Origin: Proteiniphilum sp. UBA5384
GTDB lineage: Bacteria > Bacteroidota > Bacteroidia > Bacteroidales > Dysgonomonadaceae
Assembly: GCF_002410825.1 (NCBI RefSeq)
Contig: NZ_DHOS01000071.1
Location: 7,145 to 71,144, forward strand
Direction: 5' to 3'
DNA: 64,000 nt
This document shows, in pieces, positions 9,043 to 15,937 of the stretch (position 1 is the first letter of the stretch; every line of letters starts with the position of its first letter). The notes beneath the pieces are model-generated. The model worked only from the letters and a program-made list of their open reading frames with translations. It ran no database searches and was not told the origin of the DNA. A program made the translations under genes and the position numbers.

Positions 9043-10731
9043 CTATCCTTTAATACGTTTGGATCCGGCACTGCCCGATTTCAACAGAATCACCCCGATA
9101 AGGGTAAAGAACAGCCCCGTACCTGCTACGAAAAGTTTATAGGCAGGAGTCAATAGTCCCAAAACCGCAATGGTGAGACCAATAAAAGAAACTCCATACC
9201 CTATTACACGCATACTATATTTGTTTTCACTTTTTGCCAGTTGTATCTCTTTTTCTGAAATCCGGTCCCGTTTCTCCCGATTCCCGTTTGCCCACTCCTT
9301 ATAGGAATCAAAATTAGGTGCGACCTGTTTTTTCAGGGCATATCCTATTTCAAATGCCGCCATGCAAAGGATGGGAAAAGTGACCCCCAGCACCATCTCC
9401 TGTGTCCTGTCCAATGAAAGGCCAAAAAGCGCCGGTGTGACGAATTTGAAGATACCATTCACGGCCAGGCTTACAAGCGTCGCCGTCAAAACGGAAAAAG
9501 CGGTTTGCCGTTTGGAGAATAATGTCCAGATCACAGGAAGATAAAGGGGAACCCCTGTAAGTGCCGCCAAACTGATCACCACATTGACCACTCCCCCCAT
9601 CCTCGGTATCAGAAGGGCAATCAGGATACTCAACACGCCAAAGACGATGGTTGAAATACGTGCCGTCAACATCAGCGTCTTATCCGAACTATTGGGCCGC
9701 AACCGTTTAAATATATCGTTGGTAATCACACCCGAAGCAATGTTCAATTTGGAGTTCATGGCGCTGGTAGTGGCAAAAATCATTCCACCTATCATCAATC
9801 CCAGTACACCTCGCGGTAGCACTTCTTTACACATCATCAGATAAGCCCCTTCTGCTTCAATTATATCCAGTGTGGGGTTATGCACCTGGTACAACATGGG
9901 AGGAATCATCCATAAAATTGGAGTGATGAAGTAGAGGACAGCAAAGAAAAGGCCTACCTTCCTGGAGTCGGATTCAGTGCGCACACAGGTGAACCGTTGT
10001 ACATACGCCCAGTTACCACCGAGGAAAATGGTATTGTATATCCCGAAGGCGATAATAAATATGAATGTGTATTCCGCATTAAAAGCATTGAAAAAGGTCT
10101 CCGGTGCTTTTGCTGCGAAACTGACGAGACCATCCACCTTGTCGATGGACAACGGAATGACGATCACCACCGCGGCAAGCAACACGATAAATTGCAGGAT
10201 ATCAGTAGAGACGACTGCCCACAACCCTCCGGCAGAAACATACAACACACAAAAAACACCCAGGAGGATGATGCATAAATTCAAATCGAGTCCGGTGGAG
10301 ACCTCTACGATTTTTGCCACCGGATAAAGGAACGAAGCGGTGAGGAACAATGAGATAAACAGGAATAGATAGGTATATGCTTTTTGCGTGGGGATGCCTA
10401 ATCTTTTATTGATATATTCCGCAACGGTCAGCGACCCGGTCCTGTGCCATCGGGGGGCTATCAGTAAACCGACGATCAAACCTGCCAGGGCCATCGTCCA
10501 TTGTATGGTGATGGAGACCCACCCGTAAGCATAGGCCACCGACCCCCAAACGACAAATGTACCTGCCGAGAAAAAACCCATGAATAACGATAATCCACTC
10601 ATTTGCCAGGGGACTGCTCCGCCTGCCGCAAAAAAAGAGGTCATATCCTTACCTTTCCTCGAAAAAGCCAAACCGGAAACTAAAACGCCTACGGTGAGAA
10701 TAACAATCATTAGAATATCCAATATGCTCAT
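9043..10731 (-). CDS. Sodium:solute symporter (SSS family)
   Basis: About 562 residues from the preferred ATG at 10731 (MSILDILMIVILTVGVLVSG). The reading frame runs 17 codons further upstream to 10782, but that extension is charged and puts no extra membrane segment in place. Roughly 13 membrane segments are visible, with the family features GGAVPWQMSGLSLFMGFFSAG near the N-terminus and a long cytoplasmic charged stretch (NREKRDRISEKEIQ) before the last two helices. SSS proteins bring in sugars, sugar acids or amino acids with Na+. As the first gene after the LacI operator and directly coupled to the FAD oxidoreductase, it is probably the inner-membrane importer for the product released by the GH28-like enzyme. 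Confidence 0.88.
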   Translation of the reverse strand: MSILDILMIVILTVGVLVSGLAFSRKGKDMTSFFAAGGAVPWQMSGLSLFMGFFSAGTFVVWGSVAYAYGWVSITIQWTMALAGLIVGLLIAPRWHRTGSLTVAEYINKRLGIPTQKAYTYLFLFISLFLTASFLYPVAKIVEVSTGLDLNLCIILLGVFCVLYVSAGGLWAVVSTDILQFIVLLAAVVIVIPLSIDKVDGLVSFAAKAPETFFNAFNAEYTFIFIIAFGIYNTIFLGGNWAYVQRFTCVRTESDSRKVGLFFAVLYFITPILWMIPPMLYQVHNPTLDIIEAEGAYLMMCKEVLPRGVLGLMIGGMIFATTSAMNSKLNIASGVITNDIFKRLRPNSSDKTLMLTARISTIVFGVLSILIALLIPRMGGVVNVVISLAALTGVPLYLPVIWTLFSKRQTAFSVLTATLVSLAVNGIFKFVTPALFGLSLDRTQEMVLGVTFPILCMAAFEIGYALKKQVAPNFDSYKEWANGNREKRDRISEKEIQLAKSENKYSMRVIGYGVSFIGLTIAVLGLLTPAYKLFVAGTGLFFTLIGVILLKSGSAGSKRIKG

Positions 10732-10848
10732 AGTATCGTCCCTTTTAAAAATTAGCCGTTCTCTGGCAATCTTGCAATGCAAATAAGCTTATCTATTTAT
10801 ATTGCTTAATAAAAACGTTAAAAAAATGATATTACAATTAGTACATGA

Positions 10849-10856
10849 CAAAGATA
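10849..10856 (-). promoter_or_regulatory. TAnnTTTG -7 box for the symporter/PUL operon
   Basis: On the minus strand this reads TATCTTTG, which matches the Bacteroidetes -7 consensus. No convincing TTTG lies 19-20 bp upstream, so only half of the promoter is supported. Transcription from here would give a leader of roughly 110 nt before the ATG at 10731. The LacI-type palindrome sits about 43 bp upstream of the box. Confidence 0.45.
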
Positions 10857-10898
10857 TAGATTGCCCAAATGAACTATATGCTATTTTTACAAAATCTC

Positions 10899-10912
10899 CG
10901 TAAACGTTTACG
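10899..10912. promoter_or_regulatory. LacI-family operator, perfect 14-bp palindrome
   Basis: The sequence CGTAAACGTTTACG is a perfect palindrome with the central CG and A/T-flanked arms typical of LacI/GalR-family operators. It sits between the end of the lacI-type gene and the start of the symporter gene, just upstream of a TATCTTTG box. That placement makes the adjacent LacI-family protein (11005-12033) the obvious ligand and the symporter-FAD-SusC-SusD-GH28 operon the obvious target. At about -50 relative to the expected start, it could work by repression or, less usually, activation. Confidence 0.75.
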
Positions 10913-10923
10913 AAGATAAAGAA

Positions 10924-10963
10924 GGGGCTGGGGGACTGAGAGAGGGGAACTGGGAGGATGGGG
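10924..10963 (+). other. G-rich tract with five G runs (possible G-quadruplex)
   Basis: The + strand carries runs of 4, 5, 4, 3 and 4 G at 10924, 10930, 10944, 10952 and 10960, separated by loops of 2, 9, 4 and 5 nt. This satisfies the usual four-run G-quadruplex pattern. The surrounding DNA is AT-rich, and the tract lies 12 bp from the LacI operator. Its strand would be the non-template strand of leftward transcription turned around: the lacI-type mRNA would carry the C-rich copy in its 3' region. Confidence 0.45.
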
Positions 10964-11004
10964 AGTGGTGCAGAAGTTTGGACTTGACCAGACAGCAGGG
11001 TGTT

Positions 11005-12033
11005 TTATCTCTTCATTTTTTTAGACAAAGGCAGCGTGGAATTTCGTATATTCAATTTTGCATCAAGGATAATGGTTTCCGCCGGTGCGTCAAAATCTTT
11101 TATTTGTTTCAATAACAACCCGGCAGCTTTTCTGCCAATCTCAAAAGTAGGCTGGAACACGCTGGTCAGTTCCATCATTCTTCCGATAGGCGATTCGGAA
11201 AAACCGGCTACTGCAATATCTTCGGGAATTCTAATTCCTCTTTTCTTCAGTTCCAGTATACAGCCGACTGCAACAGGATCGTTTATGGCAAAAATGGCAT
11301 CGGGTTTTTCCTTTAAACTCATCAGATAATCAACACCTATTTTGGCCCTTTCCTGTTGTACGCCGACATACATGACAAGGTTTTCATTTAGAGGAATATC
11401 ATAGGCCAGCAGTGCATTCTGATAACCTTGCATGCGCTCCTTAGTAACAGACAAGTGCTCATTACCCGCTAAATGGGCAATCCGTCTGTAACCACATTTT
11501 ATTAAATGTTCTGTCACTTTGAACGCCCACTTCATATCGTCAATCACTACCTGACTTGCATTTAACTCAGAAATAACACGATTCACAAATACAATGGGCA
11601 TGCGTTCATCAATCAAACGTTGATACTGTTCTATATTCCTTGAATTTTTAGCCACAGAAACGATCATTCCCTCCACCATACTCTCTTCCAGCATCTTCAC
11701 ATTTCTGGACTCTAATGAAGAGGATTCATTTGATTGGGAGATCAACACCTGATAACCCATTTTATTAACTACCTCCTGTATACCGATAATGATCTCGGGG
11801 AAAAAGAAAGTAATGAACTCAGGAACGACCACCCCAATCATATTACTCCGTCTTTTTAAAAGATTGCGGGCTTGAATATTTGGTTTATAACGTAACTCCT
11901 TAGCTTTCTCCAAGACCTTCTCTTTCGTAAGAGAATGTATTTCATGACTTCCGTTCAAAGCCCGGGAAACAGTCGCCACAGATATATTCAAGGCTCTGGC
12001 TATATCTTTTATGGTTGCTCTGGAGGAAGACAT
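11005..12033 (-). CDS. LacI/GalR family transcriptional regulator
   Basis: 342 residues. An N-terminal LacI helix-turn-helix (TIKDIARALNISVATVSRAL, with the hinge region KAKELRYKPN) is followed from about residue 62 by a periplasmic-binding-protein-like effector domain (IGVVVPEFITFFFPEIIIGI... and GFSESPIGRMM...SVFQPTFEIG). The protein binds a sugar or sugar derivative and controls DNA binding. The perfect palindrome at 10899-10912, just past its stop codon, is the likely operator, and the PUL downstream is the likely regulon. It starts 59 bp after the GHL10 gene on the same strand, so it may be read from that transcript; I see no clear promoter of its own. Confidence 0.93.
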   Translation of the reverse strand: MSSSRATIKDIARALNISVATVSRALNGSHEIHSLTKEKVLEKAKELRYKPNIQARNLLKRRSNMIGVVVPEFITFFFPEIIIGIQEVVNKMGYQVLISQSNESSSLESRNVKMLEESMVEGMIVSVAKNSRNIEQYQRLIDERMPIVFVNRVISELNASQVVIDDMKWAFKVTEHLIKCGYRRIAHLAGNEHLSVTKERMQGYQNALLAYDIPLNENLVMYVGVQQERAKIGVDYLMSLKEKPDAIFAINDPVAVGCILELKKRGIRIPEDIAVAGFSESPIGRMMELTSVFQPTFEIGRKAAGLLLKQIKDFDAPAETIILDAKLNIRNSTLPLSKKMKR

Positions 12034-12092
12034 ATATATTTATGATTTGGGAGTTAAGAATAAATTGAACCTTCGGGAGTATCTTCAATGTA

Positions 12093-13613
12093 TCACAATT
12101 TTACTTTTATCTTTTCCGGTTTACTTTCATTGTGAAAAGCGTCCAGCGCCGTGACAACATAGGTGTACTTGATATTTCCTCTTTCATAGGGCAATACGAA
12201 AAAGTTATCGGGCGTGATTGTGATGATATTTTCGGCCCGTTTAATATCTACTTTTTCTCCGTTGCGGAAACGGTAGATAACAAACCGTTGTGCCGATTCG
12301 GGATTTGACGGCTCCTTCTTATGTTCCCATGTAAGGAAATGCATATCTTCGGTATACACATCGGCTAATTTCTTCACGGCAGCAGGAGTCCCTTTATGCA
12401 GATGAGTATAAGCCGGGATCAATGCTTTGGCACGGTGAATATCGGTTCTCAATACATCTGCAACTCCGGCGAAATTATCCAGTATCTGGTATCCGTACCA
12501 GTAACAATTGCCGTGTACGAAAGACATCTCCCGCGATTGGCGGATTTTTACGTTCAACTCGTTCTTATCGATGCTTCGCTTCAGGTCTTGCCCTATATAG
12601 AGGTGCTGTTCAAAATTATTGGCATTCCACCAGTGCAGCAGGGTGGTATAATCGGCAGCGCTATGTCCGATCTCCCAATAGAGTTGCGGAAGGTTATAAT
12701 CGATCCACCCTTTCTCCACCCACAGTTTGATATCGGCATAAAGGTCGTCGTAATTCTGCAAACCGTTGGTATCACTACCGTTCGGATCACTGCGCTTATT
12801 GCGGTAAATCCCGAAAGGACTGATGCCGAAACGCACCCACGGCTTGGTGCCGGCAATCGTTAATTTTATCTGTTGGATAAGTAGATTTACATTATTTCGC
12901 CGCCAGTCACCTCGTTGGGAAGAGGAAAATCCTTGTGATGCGGCATACATGTTAAAACTCTTATCATCCGGGAAAGAGGTGCCCGCTATGGGATAAGGAT
13001 AAAAATAATCATCCATGTGGATAGCATCCACATCATAGCGCGAAACGATATCCTGTACCACATCACAGATAAAACCGCGATTTTCAGGCAATCCCGGATC
13101 AAAAAAGAGTTGGGTCCCAAACTGCACAAAACGTTCGGGATGCTTCCAGTAGATATGATTTTGTGAGAGTGTGTTACTAATATTGGTTTTCACCCTATAA
13201 GGGTTTAACCAGGCATGGAGTTCCATCCCCCGTTTATGACACTCTTCAATGATAAACGCCAAGGGGTCGAAAGAGGGATCGTCAGGTGCTTTTCCCTGTT
13301 CCCTGGTCAGGAAACGACTCCAGGGTTCCAGTTCCGAATGGTAGAAAGCATCGGCTTCGGGTCGGACCTGGAAAATCACCGCATTGATACCTGCTTCATC
13401 AAATTTCCGTACCATATCAGTCAGATAATGCTTCATGGCAGCACTGTTCATCTGACGATAACGCGATTGACCGACCGTCTGCACCCATGCGCCGCGGAAC
13501 TCACGCTTCGGCGTTGCATTTGGAGTACGCGTAAGAGACTGTTTGGAAGTACCGCATCCGGCGATAAACATAACAGTAAATAATAAAAAACTTAACCGAC
13601 TAAAACGAATCAT
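12093..13613 (-). CDS. GHL10 (DUF187) lipoprotein, DigH/YngK-like glycosidase
   Basis: 506 residues with lipobox FIAGC. The bulk is the glycosyl-hydrolase-like family 10 TIM-barrel: EFRGAWVQTV near residue 38, INAVIFQVRPEADAFY, a WLNPYR motif, VDAIHMDDYFYPYP, and the C-terminal barrel segment IDYNLPQLYWEIGH. The last 90 residues look like a fibronectin-type III domain (RFVIYRFRNGEKVD...YTYVVTALDAFHNESKPEKI). E. coli DigH, a GHL10 lipoprotein, cleaves peptide-free peptidoglycan strands, so a cell-wall role is a reasonable inference. Involvement in the PUL next door cannot be excluded because the LacI gene follows 59 bp later. Confidence 0.85.
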   Translation of the reverse strand: MIRFSRLSFLLFTVMFIAGCGTSKQSLTRTPNATPKREFRGAWVQTVGQSRYRQMNSAAMKHYLTDMVRKFDEAGINAVIFQVRPEADAFYHSELEPWSRFLTREQGKAPDDPSFDPLAFIIEECHKRGMELHAWLNPYRVKTNISNTLSQNHIYWKHPERFVQFGTQLFFDPGLPENRGFICDVVQDIVSRYDVDAIHMDDYFYPYPIAGTSFPDDKSFNMYAASQGFSSSQRGDWRRNNVNLLIQQIKLTIAGTKPWVRFGISPFGIYRNKRSDPNGSDTNGLQNYDDLYADIKLWVEKGWIDYNLPQLYWEIGHSAADYTTLLHWWNANNFEQHLYIGQDLKRSIDKNELNVKIRQSREMSFVHGNCYWYGYQILDNFAGVADVLRTDIHRAKALIPAYTHLHKGTPAAVKKLADVYTEDMHFLTWEHKKEPSNPESAQRFVIYRFRNGEKVDIKRAENIITITPDNFFVLPYERGNIKYTYVVTALDAFHNESKPEKIKVKL

Positions 13614-13614
13614 A

Positions 13615-13662
13615 AAATTAATGTGTCAATGTAAATAATGCGCCAATGTGAATAATTAAAGC
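13615..13662. repeat. Short imperfect tandem words in the intergenic gap
   Basis: In the gap between the antiporter stop and the GHL10 start, the words GTCAATGTAAATAATG and GCCAATGTGAATAATT follow one another almost directly. Similar low-complexity word repeats occur at 25036-25068 and 26796-26820. They do not encode protein and do not form an obvious hairpin. Confidence 0.4.
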
Positions 13663-13670
13663 TTCAATTC

Positions 13671-15740
13671 CTATGGGATAAAAATATGATCATCGGTCTC
13701 CAACAACTGATCTGCCAGATGCTGTTTGGGATAAACTACGATACGGTTATGGTGTGGAAAACGATTCTCTAAACGGTTCGGTAAATTTTCCAGCACAGGG
13801 ATATGGGAAATATATCCTGTGTGTGCAGAAATCAGAATAATCAAATCATCTTTCTTGATCCTATCTCCGCAGGATAAAGGATTACTCCAGTCCTCGAAGG
13901 GCTGAAAAGTGAAGTTTCCCGACTTTTTCCGTCCGGCAATCATCCCCTGGGTGTCAGGATGACCCAGGTGCAATACCGGAATCGACAGTTCAGAAGAAAG
14001 TTTTTCCACCTTGCTCACCCATAATCCGAATCCATCTTCCTTTTCCGCCAACGGCGGGGAAATCACTACAATACGTTTATTCGAAATAAGGTTTTGTTCC
14101 ACATGGCAGACAAACAAGTTTTTATCCGTACTCTTAATGATCAGATCGACTTTCTCTCCCAGCAATTTATCCAAAAAACCCACTTTACCCGGCCATCCCA
14201 AAATCACGATATCCGCCATTGTCTCACGGGCTGTCCGTGCAATGCCATCCGCCGGATTGTGGTCGATGGTAGTGATAATATCCACTTTCACCTCAGCGGC
14301 CATAGCCTTGGAGACAAGTCCCTGCAGCTGTTTCCTGAAACTCACGATATTCTTTTCCGCCTCCTGGTTATTAGGCACGACCCCCAATAAAGAGACGGGA
14401 TTTACTGATTTCTTATCTTTCAGTAACAATGCCAGCTCCACATGTTGACCGATATTGGTAGGGTTGGCAATAGGCACCAGAATTTTCTCCTGTGCAAACT
14501 CTCCCATAGAAGAAGGTGTCAGCGGTTCATTCTCTTCACTGATCGCAATCTTTTTTGCCGCTCTCTGCGTAAAGATAGAAGCCACTATGCAGGTAATCAG
14601 AATAAGGATAATGGTACCGTTCAAAATATACTCGTCCAGCAGTTCAGCCCTGTAGCCGACGAGGATAATGGCAAGGGTAGCAGCGGCATGCGAACTGCTC
14701 AACCCGAAAATAAGTGACCGTTGGGTAGTTGAGTAATGAAACGTTTTTTGTGTAACCCATGCTGCCAACCATTTACCTACTAATGCCATCAAGGTAAGTA
14801 TTAACGCCACGACAAGTGTACGAGGCCCGTCCAATACCACGGAAACGTCCACCAACATTCCTACCGAGATCAAAAAAATAGGGATAAAAAGTGCATTACC
14901 GAAGAACTCAATCCGGTTCATCAATGCTGACGAGTGAGGAATTAACCTATTGAGTGCGAGTCCAGCGGCAAATGCACCGATGATAGGTTCAATTCCTCCC
15001 AGCTCCACAAGGAAGCCTGCAAAAAAGACCACAAGAAGTACAAAAATGAAAGTAGAATATTTCTCGGATGTAGCTCTCTGAAAAAACCACTTGGCAATAC
15101 GAGGTACTACCAGAAAAATAATCAGAGAGAAGAGCAATAGTGAGAGCAACAGCTTTATAAGGAAAACTATATCAAGCCCTCCGTTGCTATTGGATAAAAC
15201 CAATGCCAGGATAATTAAGACTGCCGTATCGGTAAGGATAGTACCTCCTACTGTGATAGCAACTGCCTGATTACGCGCTATTCCCATACGGCTCACAATT
15301 GGATAAGCCACCAAGGTATGGGTAGAGAACATACTGGCTGTAAGAAAACTGGCATCTGGACTGTAACCGAGCAGATAATGACAAACGGGATAACCTACAA
15401 TCAGCGGGATAATAAAAGTAAAAAAACCAAAGGCCAGACTTCTGTTTTTGTGAAGTACAAATTCACCCAAATCGAGTTCTAATCCCACAATAAACATAAT
15501 ATACAACAATCCTATGGTCGAGAACATTTCCACACCCGCATGGGTATTATCGATCCAGTTAAGTCCGTGGGGGCCTACGATAACTCCTGCTATAATCAAT
15601 CCTATAATACTAGGGACATTGATTCTTTTTAGCAGAATAGGTGCCAGAAGCACTATCGACAGAAGCACAGCAAATATCAATACCGGATTGGAAAACGGTA
15701 AGGTAAATTCATGTTGGATTTCTGATAGAAAAGTTTCCAT
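13671..15740 (-). CDS. Cation/proton antiporter (CPA2, KefB-like) with C-terminal Usp-like domains
   Basis: 689 residues. The first 390 residues contain about 12 membrane segments of the Na+/H+ exchanger fold. Family markers include VPSIIGLIIAGVIVGPHGL, MFIVGLELDLGEF, STHTLVAYPIV, GGTILTDTAVLI (the Thr-Asp site of the unwound helix) and GLSSSHAAATLAI. The cytoplasmic C-terminus (from about residue 410) resembles a universal-stress-protein fold (EKILVPIANP..., DIVILGWPGK), probably followed by a second degenerate copy. It exchanges K+ or Na+ for H+ at the inner membrane and helps in pH and ion homeostasis. It is divergent from uvrA. Confidence 0.9.
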   Translation of the reverse strand: METFLSEIQHEFTLPFSNPVLIFAVLLSIVLLAPILLKRINVPSIIGLIIAGVIVGPHGLNWIDNTHAGVEMFSTIGLLYIMFIVGLELDLGEFVLHKNRSLAFGFFTFIIPLIVGYPVCHYLLGYSPDASFLTASMFSTHTLVAYPIVSRMGIARNQAVAITVGGTILTDTAVLIILALVLSNSNGGLDIVFLIKLLLSLLLFSLIIFLVVPRIAKWFFQRATSEKYSTFIFVLLVVFFAGFLVELGGIEPIIGAFAAGLALNRLIPHSSALMNRIEFFGNALFIPIFLISVGMLVDVSVVLDGPRTLVVALILTLMALVGKWLAAWVTQKTFHYSTTQRSLIFGLSSSHAAATLAIILVGYRAELLDEYILNGTIILILITCIVASIFTQRAAKKIAISEENEPLTPSSMGEFAQEKILVPIANPTNIGQHVELALLLKDKKSVNPVSLLGVVPNNQEAEKNIVSFRKQLQGLVSKAMAAEVKVDIITTIDHNPADGIARTARETMADIVILGWPGKVGFLDKLLGEKVDLIIKSTDKNLFVCHVEQNLISNKRIVVISPPLAEKEDGFGLWVSKVEKLSSELSIPVLHLGHPDTQGMIAGRKKSGNFTFQPFEDWSNPLSCGDRIKKDDLIILISAHTGYISHIPVLENLPNRLENRFPHHNRIVVYPKQHLADQLLETDDHIFIP

Positions 15741-15768
15741 AGAATGACTTTTGATCTATAAGCACCTA

Positions 15769-15776
15769 CAAATATA
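15769..15776 (-). promoter_or_regulatory. TAnnTTTG -7 box for the antiporter gene
   Basis: The minus strand reads TATATTTG, 28 bp before the antiporter ATG. A matching TTG at the -33 position is not visible, so this is half a promoter. Confidence 0.4.
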
Positions 15777-15888
15777 ATTATTCTATTTCATTTATCCGAC
15801 AGCAGGTCTCTTTTTGTCGAATGCTGTTTATCTGCAGATGTGGAAAAAACTAAACAATAAAGTCCAGTCAATTGTTGAAAGAAGCACA

Positions 15889-15918
15889 TTGTTTTTGGAG
15901 ATAAAATCCTTATCTTTG
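15889..15918 (+). promoter_or_regulatory. Bacteroidetes sigma-70-type promoter of uvrA
   Basis: TTG at 15889-15891, a 19-bp spacer, and TATCTTTG at 15911-15918 match the Bacteroidetes -33/-7 promoter closely. The uvrA ATG is 19 bp after the -7 box, so the leader would be only about 15 nt. Confidence 0.7.
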
Positions 15919-15937
15919 TGGGTTATAGCAAAGTTAT

